From: Favolaschia claudopus
Taxonomy: Eukaryota; Basidiomycota; Agaricomycetes; Agaricales; Mycenaceae
DNA: 64,000 nt
Reading direction: 5' to 3'
Assembly (NCBI GenBank): GCA_037176885.1
Contig: JAWWNJ010000017.1
Span: 2,170,001 to 2,234,000, forward strand
In this document: piece after piece, positions 32,036 through 43,111 of the stretch
How the letters are laid out: every line of letters starts with the position of its first letter
Numbering within the stretch: position 1 is the first letter of the stretch
The notes under the pieces: model-generated
Databases searched by the model: none
Seen by the model: only the letters and a program-made list of their open reading frames with translations
Told to the model about the DNA's origin: nothing
Program-made: the position numbers and the translations under genes

Positions 32036-34262
32036 ATGGATCGCATTCAGACTGCCGTATCCGCTGGGCTTCTGGTCTCGGTGGTCGTTATTTTCTGGTT
32101 GAATCGGCGTAGTAAAGGCCCTCAAATTCCAGGCCCTCCCGCCCACCCGCTCGTCGGCCACACATTCCGCGTTCCTAAAGTGAAAACATGGAAGTATTTT
32201 GAGGACCTATGGCATCAGTATGGTGTGTTGTGTCCCGTTTCGAATTTATGTTCGGGCTTTCTGGTGGGGCTGACCGCAATTGAAGGTTCAATTGTCAAGG
32301 TCACTCTCGCCGGAGATGATATAGTCGTTTTGAGCGATCCCGCTGATGCTGAAGAGCTTGTGAGTTGCCGGTGAGATTCCCGAAAACCAAACTTGCCTGA
32401 TACGCTTCCTTCCCCCTAGCTCGGTCGTCGATCCAAGATCTACTCCTCCCGGCGACCTCTCGTTTATGCCGGAAAATATCTGTCCAACAACATGCGGCTG
32501 ACGCTCCTCCCGTACGGCGAAAACCTGAAGCGGCAACGCGCCGCTTTCCACTCAATGCTCCAGCCCAGAGGTTCGCCGTCTGATCCTCTGCATCCCCCTA
32601 CCCGTGCTGAAATCATGTCGTCCAGTCATCGGCGGATACGAAGAGGTGCAATACAAAACCTCTCTCCAGCTCCTCGTCAACCTCGCCAAGGACCCCGACA
32701 ACTACTACACCCACTACCCGCGCTTCCCCCGCCTCCCTCATTTTCATCCTGAGTTTCGCCGACCAGCTAGCGGAAGACGGCAAGGATCTCGCTGCGGTGC
32801 AGAAAGTGTTGATGGACTTTGTCACGGCCGCAAATCCCGGGGCGCAGTAAGCCATCTACGATTTCTCTACGAATAACCACTCACGTTTCTTTGTTTGCCA
32901 GTCTCGTGGATACCTTCCCTGTTTTGGATTGGCTTCCTGATATTGTTTCGGCATGGCGGAAGGAGGCGAAGAAAGGACACGAGGAGACGCTGGATGTAAG
33001 GCGTTATTTCGTGCTCAATTCGTTGTCGTTCACCAGCTTATGGTATATATCTGTTAGCTGTACGGACGACTGGCCCGAAACGTGAAGGCGCGCATGGAAG
33101 CGGACCCGGAGTTAGAATGTTTCACCGCTCGTTTGTGGGAGCAGAAGGAGAAGATGAACCTCACAGATGAGGAGCTCTACTACAGTGCGTTCTTCAGCCT
33201 ACTCAGTTTCTTGTCAGATATCAATACTGACTCACTGGAATAGTCTCTGGTTCCGCGTACGCAGCAGGCACGGATACCAGTTCGATCACTCTCCTCTGGT
33301 TCGTGATGGCGATGGCGCTGTACCCCGAGGCACAAAAGAAAGCGCAAGCGGAAGTCGACAGCTTCTTCGATGCACACACTCTGCCCAATTTCGAACGGAT
33401 GAAAGATATGCCGTATGTTCTCGCTCTGATCAAGGAGGTCATCCGGTGCGTACTTCAACGGCTGGTTCGCTCACCGTCCAGTCTCACTTACTCACTATCC
33501 AGGTGGTCACCCATCGCTCCCCTTTCCTTCCCGCACTATCTCGATGCCGACGACTATTACAAAGGCTACTTCGTATGCCGTTTCGCGTTCTCCGGAACCT
33601 AAACAGTTATTAATTAACGGCGGCGTTGGCAGATTAAAAAAGGCACCACCGTCATCTCGTCGCTCTGGAACATGGTACGCACTTTTGCTTTGCTTTGCTT
33701 TGCTTTGCTTCCCGCTTCCCGCTCCTCGGATCCGACGAACTCATCCCGCACCCGTACAGCACCACACCGAGGAGGAGTACCCCGACTCATACAACTTTGT
33801 CCCCGAGCGTTTCCTGAGCAAGGAACGAGGACCAGAAGACCCCGCTGATTCCATTTCCGAGGGTATCTATGGCTTCGGGTTCGGAAGGTGCGTTAGCGCG
33901 TGTCTGCGAAATGAATTGTTTATGACCGGATCGGAAACTGATTTTTGGATTTTGACTTGACTATAGGCGGCGATGTCCCGGTCAACATCTAGCTGCGAAG
34001 AGCACATGGATTGTTGTCGTTCGGACGCTTTGGGCGTTTAGAATCGAGCCTGGAAAGGATGCGAATGGGAACCCGGTCAAACTCGATGTTGATGACTGCA
34101 CGAATGGGCTTACTTCGTACGTTCCTGGGAATTTGGAGAGGGCTGAGGCTGTTTGACTGACGAAATGAAATTTCTAGGCGACCGCATAAATTCCCTTGTG
34201 ATTTTATTCCTAGGAGTGCGACTCACCTTGAGACCATTATGGGAGGAGAGGGACGTTCTTAG
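32036..34262 (+). CDS. Cytochrome P450 with a one-base frameshift
   Basis: Exons are approximately 32036-32222, 32286-32359, 32420-32570, 32627-32846, 32902-32995, 33058-33184, 33244-33445, 33503-33572, 33633-33674, 33760-33887, 33967-34116 and 34178-34262. The product has an N-terminal membrane anchor (about 1-22), a Pro-rich hinge (GPQIPGPPAHP), the I-helix AAGTDTSS, the ExxR motif KEVIR, the PERF motif FVPERF and the heme-binding loop FGFGRRRCPGQ. In exon 4 the frame breaks at a run of five C (32726-32730): the conserved frame before it and after it differ by one base. The gene is either freshly inactivated or carries a sequence error. It is of the type used for oxidative tailoring or xenobiotic oxidation, with unknown substrate. 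A TTTGC microsatellite lies in the intron at 33675-33759. Confidence 0.85.
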
Positions 34263-34367
34263 AGTTTGAGCAGCGGCGTAATTCATAGACGCGAGGAGGA
34301 TCATTACTGTAGTCAATAGAGCCAGCTTCGCGACTGCGAGGGGCAGGTATTTTATTTGTCGCATCAT
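34110..34367 (-). CDS. Possible small secreted protein, antisense to the P450 end
   Basis: This 85-codon ORF opens with two ATG codons and a strong signal-peptide-like stretch (LALLTTVMILLASMNYAAAQ). The mature part is short, basic and Ser/Arg-rich, without cysteines. It overlaps the last intron and last exon of the P450 on the other strand, so it may be accidental. I do not recognise it. Confidence 0.25.
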   Translation of the reverse strand: MMRQIKYLPLAVAKLALLTTVMILLASMNYAAAQTLRTSLSSHNGLKVSRTPRNKITREFMRSPRNFISSVKQPQPSPNSQERTK

Positions 34368-34452
34368 ACAACAGAAACGTGCAATAAAGAGAAAGCTAGA
34401 TTCGAAAGCAGGTTATCATGAGAGTAGTCAAGGTCGGAAGCACGACGCACAG

Positions 34453-35463
34453 TTACAAGAAAGTGCTGAATTTCGGGATGGAGGCAATCGCGTCATCGAT
34501 CTTTTTGCGCCAAGCAGCCAAGTCGTTCTGACAACACTGGGGTACAGGGGCGTTTGCGCGCAGCTCATAACGAACAAATGTGTCCTTCATGACCTTCCAG
34601 TCCTGTGCAACATCGAATACCTCGTCCAACGCGCGCAGAGTCTGAATCCCAGAGCTTAACTTTCGCATACAACTGAAAGCGAAAATCTGCCAAGCGTTTT
34701 CATTGGTTATGCGACTGTCGCAGATTTTTCTATCTTCATGGCAACGGCCGTTGTACGTCAAAACGAGCGTAGTCTGTCGATGAACTCTGATCCACTCCTG
34801 GATATATCGAGTCTAGAATAGGGAGAAATAAGAATGGAGATCACTTGTAAAGCCTGCCAACGAACCCACGGGACAATGAGGTGGGGAGGAAGTATTTGAG
34901 CCACTTTGATAGGATCCATGCCAATCATCATCGGTGCAACATGAGAGACAAGATACGGATAGTTGTGCTTGGCGGCGTAGACGGAAATCTCGGCAGGATG
35001 CTGTTGGACCATGTCTCTGGGTGCGCATTGGGAAAGTCACCTCGAAAATAGAATGAAGAAGAAACCTGAGTCGGATATGGCAGATATTCATAGCAGGGAA
35101 AACTTGGTATTTCTCTGAAGCTTCCGCAAGAGGGTAAAGAATGTCGAATGGGGTGGTGTCCAGCGCAGGGTGACGTTGTGGGTAGATGAATTGGAAGAGA
35201 AGCTCCAAAGTGGTCGACGTTTCAGTCAGCTCCACGACTTCGTCTTCGGTGGCAACGACATCGGATGGTGGAAATCCTTCCGTACAGACTTCAAGATTCT
35301 TTCGATGAATCCGAAAAAAGACTCCATCCGAAGATTTGAATGTGATATCGGCGGAAGGGGAATTGACTAGAAAAAAGCGGTCAATTACGAACGAGAGCCA
35401 TTTCGATGACGGATGTGGAGAATATACACATTTTGGGGAGTATCTGGACTCTTCAACCGACAT
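34453..35463 (-). CDS. BTB/POZ domain protein, about 302 aa
   Basis: Exon 1 is 35463-35066 and exon 2 starts at 35016. Exon 3 is 34812-34453. The second intron can use a donor at 34865 (53 bp, preferred) or at 34844 (32 bp), both in frame. Residues about 30-130 form a BTB fold with SADITFKSSDGVFFRIHR, VVELTETSTTLELLFQFIYP and a helix-rich end. The C-terminal half is the helical region common in Agaricomycete BTB proteins, which form a large family. BTB domains mediate dimerisation and can recruit cullin-3; the partner is unknown here. The start is the first ATG in frame. Confidence 0.8.
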
Positions 35464-36890
35464 TGAACTGGCGAATTTTGGCTGAGATTCAGACGAGGTG
35501 TGCTTGGGGCGTGAAAGGGGAAGGAAAGAGGAGTCGGCGATCAACTTGACACGTGGGAGTGACTGATGTAGCGGTCACAATGACTCACATTCCGAATTTG
35601 CTGGCTCTTCTTCTCTTGCCACTACAACCACCGCCACCAAACCATGACGGCCTTGAGCCGTTCGTATGCTTGTACTCAGGATCTCTGTCGCGCCAATGAT
35701 TCTATAGGCGCCTCTGCAACAGAAATCTTTGAAACAGTTTTCGACTCGGTCCACTCGGAGCCACACTGCGACAGTCTGACGAGTGCCGGTACCACTATGC
35801 AACTTGCTAACAAGCTGTACCCTAACATCTAAACTTCACTTACGATCTAGTGCTACCATTTTCCTCAAAGGATTTTCGAGACGTGGACCGGATTCATTCC
35901 GATGATGCTCCGCTGAATTCTGAGTCGACGACAAGCATATGTACCCTAGCTAACTTTTTCCCCGTCAACATTCCCCCTTCTCCGCAATCCTCAGTCTATC
36001 TCAATCATCAAACTCAGCACGTTTCATTCGGAAGATCTGACTCACTCGATGAAGGCGGACAGATGTCTATACCAGAACCCTGTGTGCTACCAATGCAGCG
36101 TCGCTTGATATCGCCGGCGACTGGGCTTTCAGCTTGGGATTCGACTCTGCTCAGCCAAGGGTGGTCTCTTTTTTTACGAGAAAAACTACTACTCACGTAT
36201 CGGATTCGGAGCCGCCAAGACGGTTGTGAGAGCGAGTAAAATGCAGGTGAGTGAGAAGCGCATCTTCGTTAGGATATCTCACTAACAGCGAGGTTTGGTT
36301 TCTCAAGCAAGGGAATGGGGCGCTCATATACCTCTAGGTGTGTACGTTAGCGTCGAAGGACCGGAGTTGATGAAGGGTGAAATTAAAATGGTGTTCTGCA
36401 GACCGAGGTAAGTACCTTGGTAACGAAGAAATCGGATATTACTTACTTGGCATATATGTATAGCGTATCAGTCTGTGTCCTCCCAAAACATGCTTCAAAT
36501 CAATTCGAAGTTTGAATCTGTGAACAGGGCTGAATGCCGTCGGCGGCACGGAAATGTTGGGCGGGCTGGCCGTCTGGTGACGGAAATCGCGGATCTAGTG
36601 CCGCATCAGGACGGCTTACCGGCCGCTAAAGACGCGGAGCGATTCACTGGGTGTGCTGGCAACTCGGCAGCGTATTAACACTTGGTCCGCCTTCTGGCCA
36701 TCAATCGGTCGATGTGAATTGTCAACAAATCTCTTGTAAATCCCCAAGGCACGGAAGGAAGGGAGGAAGGCAAAGATATTTTCTCCGCATCGGAATATCT
36801 CGTTTTGTCAGCTTGGCGTTTGCCTCTTCCTCTTCCTTCAAGGCACTCTCATCACCCAGCAATGACACCCAGCCCAAACCCACTCTCTTC
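35464..36890. other. Region with unrecognised short plus-strand ORFs
   Basis: An ATG at 35644 opens 62 codons divergent from the BTB gene. A second frame at 35850-36239 (129 codons, no clear ATG support) follows, with possible splice sites near 36245 and 36410. Together they might be a poorly preserved multi-exon gene. I cannot assign a family. Confidence 0.3.
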
Positions 36891-37130
36891 ATGTCAACCT
36901 CTGGCATCCTCGTTCGAGAGCTCGAGGGACAAATCATCGACTCTCTGCGAGACTCCCGCTCCAGCCTCGTCTTCTGTGACGAAAGTTGAAGTGCGTGTTA
37001 TGCTCGCCGCGTATATTCATCAGGGTGGTGGTGGGGTTGGGTGTCGGAGTCAGTGCGTGTCGTCCATCGAGACGCATATGCTTGCCATCTTCGAGAGAGG
37101 TCTTCTGGGCGTTGTTTTATATATGATCAT
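36891..37130 (+). pseudogene. F-box gene copy with a large internal deletion
   Basis: The ATG at 36891 opens about 30 codons that match the start of the intact F-box gene at 41874 (MSTS, then a helix ending DEIIDHL-like). The sequence then jumps directly to the C-terminal part, KVEVRVM and IETHM...IFERGLLGVV, in a shifted frame. About 900 bp of the middle are missing. It is a relic with both ends preserved. Confidence 0.75.
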
Positions 37131-37214
37131 GATCTGGGAATTTATTTTCCGAATTTTCGATGTTATTTAGAGCGGACACGTTGAATTTTTCCAAGTAGGA
37201 AAGGATGATTCGGG

Positions 37215-38819
37215 GCAGGGGTAAATTGACGCGGCAGACGTTTGACTGACGCGTCACTGACGCGCCGCATTTGGACATTGACGCGTGACGCGCTGATCTC
37301 TTCACAGAACTGACGCGGGCAGCTTGAACTTCGCGCAAAGCAACTTTTTGAAATGAACTACCCTTCTTGAACCTTGAAAAAATTTCATTCAAGGACGAAG
37401 GTCGTCAATCCTGTGCTGTTTCCAGCCTGTTGATGACGTTGAACTTGAACAAGTACCTTTTTTTCTTTTGTGCACCGTAGGTCCTCATTGGTTCAATAGT
37501 TGTATTTCATCGAGGTCGACGTCGAGTTGAATGCATGGAGCTTAGTTTCTCGTGGTAAATTTGAGTTGTGGTCCAATTTTGAAGCAGGACTCCACCAAAC
37601 CATGTTCAAATCGGCAATCAAAATACATTGTTGTCAGCGTTCAAAGAAAAAGCACAACAATGAGGTAAACTATCCTTTCCCACCGAAAGAATGTGCTTAG
37701 AAATACTCAAGAGATACCCCAGGAAGTTGCTGAAAATTGTTAGGAGTAAAACACTGAGGTTTAGTGGCTGTCAGACTCGATACCTTCAATACTAATGATT
37801 TACTATTATGCGAATAACTTGCCCGAAACCCAAGATCAACTAGTTTCCTTTCGTTCCCCGGTTTGCATTTAGTATCCAAGTGTACTGAACAAAAAATCTC
37901 GAGATTGTTTTTGCAGTGTTAGAGCGCGTCACTTTAGCTTGCAGCTCTTGGGGGCGGTGCGATCTTGACGCGCAGTTATAAGCCGGCTTCTAATGGAGTC
38001 GACGCCGGAAGGTACTATCGTGCCAAATAGGTCTGGATTTTCACAATGGGTCTGGATTTTCGATTTTTCTCCTCTCCCTTTGCACTTTGAATCTCCGGAC
38101 CTTTCGGTATTTATTCTGGTACCAATTCCCTACAGGTAGAGCTACAAATCTTACGATTTCATGCAAGTCCAATGTCAGGAAACATTCGCCGTTTTCTCGA
38201 GGTTTTTGATCTGTGCTGTCAATCCATCAAAATCCCTTGATGAAAGCCCGTTTTTCTTACTACCTTCCTGTGGCCGTATCGCTACGAAACTTGTAGGATC
38301 TGTAGCCCAAAGGCATATAAACAGATTCCGAAAAGTCCGGAGGTCCAAATCGAAAAGGGAGAAGAGATAAATCGAAAATCCAGAGTCATTGTGCAAATCC
38401 AGACCTATTTGGCACGATAGTACTATCATTGACGTTGAAGAAAATTCCCATTAACGCGGCGCGCGCCGGGACTGACGCGCCGACGCGCCGACACAAAAGT
38501 TTTGACGCGGCAACTTGACGATTCGGCGCGAAACCTTGACGCGACCAAGCGATTGACGCGGCATCACTGACATGTGATTGACGCGTCTCGACGTTCCAAG
38601 TAATTTTGCGCAAGAGTTTTCCGCACAACATCGATTACCAACAACAAACATGAGTGTGCAAAAGTATAGATATTTCACCAGTCCTCCATACCATAGGTAA
38701 GCAAAATTTGATTGTTGACGGAAAGTTTGAAGAGTCACAAGAAAATTGAAGAAATGTGACTGACGCGAACTGACGCGCGCGCGTCAAAACGTCAGTGCCG
38801 CGTCAAAATCCCTTTGCCC
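37215..38819. mobile_element. TGACGCG-rich DNA element with 12-bp target duplication
   Basis: GGATGATTCGGG is repeated directly at 37203-37214 and 38820-38831. Just inside, both ends carry an imperfect inverted repeat built on GGG(T/A)(A/T)(A/T)(A/T)TTGACGCGGCA. The motif GACGCG occurs about seventeen times within 450 bp of the ends, in both orientations, and rarely elsewhere. There is no transposase ORF. Another TIR element (38012-38423) sits inside. The class is unclear; a 12-bp duplication is unusual for common cut-and-paste families. Confidence 0.65.
38012..38423. mobile_element. TIR element of 412 bp nested in the TGACGCG element
   Basis: GTACTATCGTGCCAAATAGG at the left is repeated inverted at the right end (38404-38423). 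The similarity extends over about 100 bp inward (TCTGGATTTTC, CTCCGGAC). No ORF is supported. Its place in the middle of the larger element shows it inserted later. Confidence 0.65.
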
Positions 38820-38933
38820 GGATGATTCGGGAAATCATTGATGCCTTAGAACTCCGACACTACGAGGTACTACGTATAAATTTGCGTGCTGACATCTTCA
38901 TCGACTCCGGGCCACCCCACGGGTCCCCACCCT

Positions 38934-39368
38934 CTAGCTCAAATAACACTTCGCGCTCTTCCACAACCACCCATCCTTACTCCTTCCCGGCATGCAACTC
39001 GGGATTTTAGAAAGAGGCGCATACGACGACTTCGCATTCCCCTCACAATTGTACCCGTCCCAAAACGTACAATACCCCGACCACTGCCCGGGCTCCTTCA
39101 CCGCGCTATATCCCCACATCGCCACGGTGTTGATGCTCTGCGAGTTATCCGGCATGTTGAGCGAGAAGCATTGCGCGCGGGCGACGCCCGTGGTGGAGCC
39201 AATGGTCCCGACTTCCGGGAAGGTGTTGTGGAAGGCGGCGGCCTCGCCCACGTAGGCGCCGCAGGTGGAGTCTTTGTAGAAGTTCATCTGGGCGGCTTTG
39301 CCTGGAGACCAGTTGGCTAGGCAGAGGGGGATGAATGCGAGAAGAATGGTGGCAGTGGGGGTGCGCAT
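38934..39368 (-). CDS. Small secreted cysteine-rich protein, 144 aa
   Basis: A single-exon ORF opens at an ATG with a clear signal peptide (about residues 1-18, LLAFIPLCLA). The mature part has six cysteines (in TCGAY, AQCFS, GYCTF, NCEGN, PSCMP, AKCYL), many aromatic and Gly residues and no membrane helix. It looks like a secreted domain stabilised by three disulfides, as in many mushroom small secreted proteins. The function is unknown. Its 3' end lies about 100 bp from the TGACGCG element. Confidence 0.75.
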   Translation of the reverse strand: MRTPTATILLAFIPLCLANWSPGKAAQMNFYKDSTCGAYVGEAAAFHNTFPEVGTIGSTTGVARAQCFSLNMPDNSQSINTVAMWGYSAVKEPGQWSGYCTFWDGYNCEGNAKSSYAPLSKIPSCMPGRSKDGWLWKSAKCYLS

Positions 39369-39764
39369 GATGATTGTGGTTATTGATGGATTTGGGTAGG
39401 ATGCGATGAGTGGGTTTTCGACTGGATTAGTGCTCCGGCTGGTTGACTAATGGAAACATTTGAAGGTCATTTTATACTTCCTGCTTCGCATTTGCCAAGA
39501 TGATTTTCCTGTTACAGATCGCCGAATCCTAGGATCCAAGAGACCGCCAAGTTTCGGAGGCTGTGGTTCGCTGTGTCGGAATCATTGCAAGGACCCTCCG
39601 TGTGTGTTGGGTGTTCAGGAAAATGCCTTAGGAAACGCACTCCCAGCTATACCGAGCGAAACCGAACAGTCCATCTAAATTACTCGCCAAGATCTTTCTG
39701 TGAAACATAGCGCGCTGCAGCTTGAGGTCGCAAATGTGCACTCCCAGTCAAAACCGGTCATGCT
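39369..39764. other. Upstream region of the secreted-protein gene
   Basis: Promoter side of the 144-aa gene. I see no further feature. Confidence 0.35.
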
Positions 39765-41055
39765 GGCACAAGTATGCCCCGAGCGACTGATTTCTGCTGT
39801 CCTGTTGTCAACAGAAATCAGCAATTTTTTCGGACTGGAGCAGGTGAAAAACGTGCTGACTCCTGCCAGGAGATGCTATATTCCGCTGAACCTGCTATGG
39901 TCTGCTCATATTGGCTCTGCTATCGAGGGTATACAATTGTATCGATAAAATGGTATTTATTGCACCTACCTACACATACTGTGCTCTACCGCAACCCTCA
40001 ACACCACAGTGTCGTAGCCCGACTCCACGGAGCATTTTCCCTGACCTCCTGAGCCAATGCCTCGAGTCCTGCTGTGGAACCCGGATTGTCTTGCAGGCGG
40101 ACGCAGGCAGCAACGCCACGGCGTGAACGACCCGTTGCGAATGATACACGAGGGGACGAGGGTCGTCACAGGTTCTACGAGAAGTTTAGAACATGTACCA
40201 CACAGGAATGGAAATATGGACGTACCGAAGAGGCAAAGTCTCCAGATCTACGACTTACCAGAGGTAAATGGTAGTGTAACGTGGAGATGGCGGTTACCTG
40301 CGAGAGAGCGCAACTTACAAATAAAAATGAAAAAAAAAACCCAGACTCACCAGTAGAGCGTAAGCGCATCAGAGCACCTGCTGTCCGTCGAGCTGCAGGA
40401 AGCAGTTAGTATGATACACAGCATAGAATAGAAGGAGAGAGAACCTCCGAGAAGCCGCTTTACGACCCTGAAGGTTCTACCGACTCGGCGGGGTGGAAGA
40501 CATGGCTGCTACCGAGCGTAACGTGCAGATAAAGTGGGCGGAGAGGGTGTCAGAGGCAACAGGGGAAGCATACCTGCGTAGAGAACTCACACAGCACGGT
40601 GGCCGGATCCGTGGGGACGAAAACGAAAGGGCGGGACGAGAGAAACCCAGCCTCGCTTCTCGGACGACGGGCGAATTTTGAGGGGGCCGATGTCGCTGAA
40701 AGCTTGATTACACAATGCCCGGGACGTATAGGTAGGCGTAAGATGAACCGGCGGCGGTGCGCTCCAGTGAGAGTGGGGATGGGAGAACGGACATGGTGGA
40801 GGTAGCGAAGGAAGATGCATTTCAAAGTCCGACAGGCTACAGCGGCTATGACATCATGTTTTCGCCGGCTGTTCCCAAAACTTTGTAAATTTTGCCAAGT
40901 CCGAAAATTGTAGGATGGGGGACAGTTTTATTATTTAGTTTATCTCCAGACAACAGGTTTTCTACTTGTTTTTCGCGAAGAAAAAGTCGAGGCTGCAGAA
41001 ATTAGATCTCAGCAATTCCAGCAGAAATCAGCCGATTTAGGCAGCGGCATGTGCC
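39765..41055. mobile_element. Probable non-autonomous TIR element
   Basis: GGCACAAG...CGACTGATTTCTGCTG at the left end is matched, inverted and imperfect, by CAGCAGAAATCAGCCGAT...CATGTGCC at 41012-41055. Similarity continues a little inward (CAGCAATT). No coding capacity and no clear target duplication were seen, so the call is tentative. Confidence 0.4.
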
Positions 41056-41092
41056 GACGACGACGTGCCGTCCACAATGTGGCACTCCGCAA

Positions 41093-41795
41093 AACTGAAA
41101 CTTTCTGTCATACCAGTATACTTTGCAGTAAACATTGTTTACATTTATGATAGAAAGCTTACCAGTAACTCATGAATACTACCTCTGCAGTAAATGGAAC
41201 AGAAAGCAAAAGTTTCGGCACGACAGAAAGCGATGCCGAAAGTAATGATTTCGGCAAAGCAGTAAATGATCCAGAAAGCAATGCTTTCTGGAGCACTTTC
41301 TGGTGCGCAGAAAGCGAACCAGAAACAATAGCTTTCTGCCCTTGCAGAAAGTACTGGCTACTGGTTGACAGAAACTAATTCAGGAAACAATAGTTACATG
41401 AAATCCAGAAACAATAAGATTCTGATCCGGTTACAGTTGCGCAGAAGCCGAACCAGAAAGCTATTGTTTCTGATTTTCAGGTAAGTAGTGTTTACTGGAT
41501 TGGTTTCTGTGTGACAGAAGTCAGTGCTTTCTGCGTGTGCAGAAGGCTATTGTTTCTGGTTCGCTTTCTGTGCATCAGAAAGTGCTCCAGAAAGCATTGC
41601 TTTCTGGATCATTTACTGCTTTGCCGAAATCATTACTTTCGGCATCGCTTTCTGTCGTGCCGAAACTTTTGCTTTCTGTTCCATTTACTGCAGAGGTAGT
41701 ATTCATGAGTTACTGGTAAGCTTTCTATCATAAATGTAAACAATGTTTACTGCAAAGTATACTGGTATGACAGAAAGTTTCAGTTTTGCGGAGTG
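41093..41795. mobile_element. Fold-back element, 703 bp, almost completely palindromic
   Basis: The left half (41093-41440) is the reverse complement of the right half (41448-41795), nearly perfect in the outer 250 bp and diverged toward the centre. The ends CACTCCGCAAAACTGAAACT are flanked by TGG on both sides (41090-41092, 41796-41798), a possible 3-bp target duplication. Inside are many small nested palindromes around CAGAAAC and TTTCTG. No protein is encoded. It ends 78 bp before the start codon of the F-box gene at 41874. Confidence 0.85.
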
Positions 41796-41873
41796 TGGTC
41801 TCATTTGGTTACGGCGCCAATCTCTCCTTCTTCTCAACTCTCATCATCAAGCTCTGAGGCTCCTCGACGCCGC

Positions 41874-43111
41874 ATGTCGACCTCCAACACTCTTTTCCAA
41901 GAACTCTGGGACGAGATAATCGACCATCTGGGTACATCTACCTCTGACCTTACATCCTGTGCCCTTGTATGTCGCGCGTGTGGCAGGAGCGCACAGAGGG
42001 TATTATTTCGCTCCATCGTCGTGGGCAGCGACGATGAAAATTCCGTCAATGCTCGCTCGGAACAGCTAGGTCGGATTTTGACCGAATTTCCCTATCTAAT
42101 CGATCTCGTCTCCGAATTACACATCCGCGAATGCGACGACGAAAATCTTCGACCGCTCGTTCAGATCCCATGGACTCATCTGTCGACTCTCACGTTGGGT
42201 GATCGTCGCAAGCTTGCTCCCGCTTCGCCTTCCTCCATCGCGATCCTCTTCCCGCTAGTATCCCGTCCCAGTCTCCGCGACCTCTGCTGTTTCTCCAACT
42301 GGATAGCTCCCGCTGATCTACGCGACCTGCTCTTCAATAGCAATCCTGATATTCCCCGAGTGCGGTTTACAAATGGAACGGGGATAGTCGATGATATCCC
42401 GATTTACATTCCTCCTCCGTCGCCTCCTCTCGAGCGGACTGGCATATACACCACCAGCAATATTCCTCGCGCAAAACTCACGCACCTGGACCTCGGCTTT
42501 CTTGGCGGGAACGGCTGGGTCGAAATGCTTCGCCACCCAATGTTTCTTCGCCCCTTCATATGGGGCGTAGTCCATGTGCGATGGCGCTTCGGTCAGCCGG
42601 GCTGGTTCCACACTCTCCTCGGGTTGGTCAGCGATACGCTGCAGAGTCTGGATCTGGACGCGAGAGGCAAGTATTCATTGATTCTTGCTCTATCAATGAA
42701 CGAGACAGGCTCTCTCTAATCTTATCTGATCTCAACTGTGCTTACTGTTTATAAACAGATCCCTCCCTGAACGTCCTTGATCTCTCGGTGCTCCCCACCC
42801 TCTCGCATCTCATACTGAGTCGCGTTGGAGAGTGTCTACGCGCGGCCATGACGCGATCGAACTCAACCTCGATCCACACTATCACTTATCATCTTGGCGA
42901 GGGAGGGTCAGCAGAGTTGAAAGAGATCGAAGAGGTTGTTCTTTCTGCCACGATGCCCTCGTTGAAGAACGTGGAGGTGCGAGTGATGGAGCGCAGCAAT
43001 CTTGCGCATGCAGAGGAGATACTACAATGTGCTGGTGGGTACGTTCGTTTCGTCGAGACACATATGTCACGGATATTCGACAAGGGGTTGCTCGCTGTGG
43101 TATTCGAATAG
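41874..43111 (+). CDS. F-box domain protein, 381 aa, with a GC-AG intron
   Basis: Exon 1 is 41874-42666 and exon 2 is 42759-43111. The 92-bp intron starts with GCAAGT and ends with ACAG. Use of the nearby GT (42671) would run into a stop, whereas the GC donor restores the frame and matches the intron position of the paralog at 22382. The F-box spans about residues 5-45 (LFQELWDEIIDHL, CALVCRACGRSAQRVLF). The C-terminus carries NVEVRVM, FVETHMSRIF and a hydrophobic end. It probably acts as a substrate adaptor of an SCF ubiquitin ligase. The start ATG (MSTS) aligns with both paralogs. A fold-back element sits in its promoter. Confidence 0.82.
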
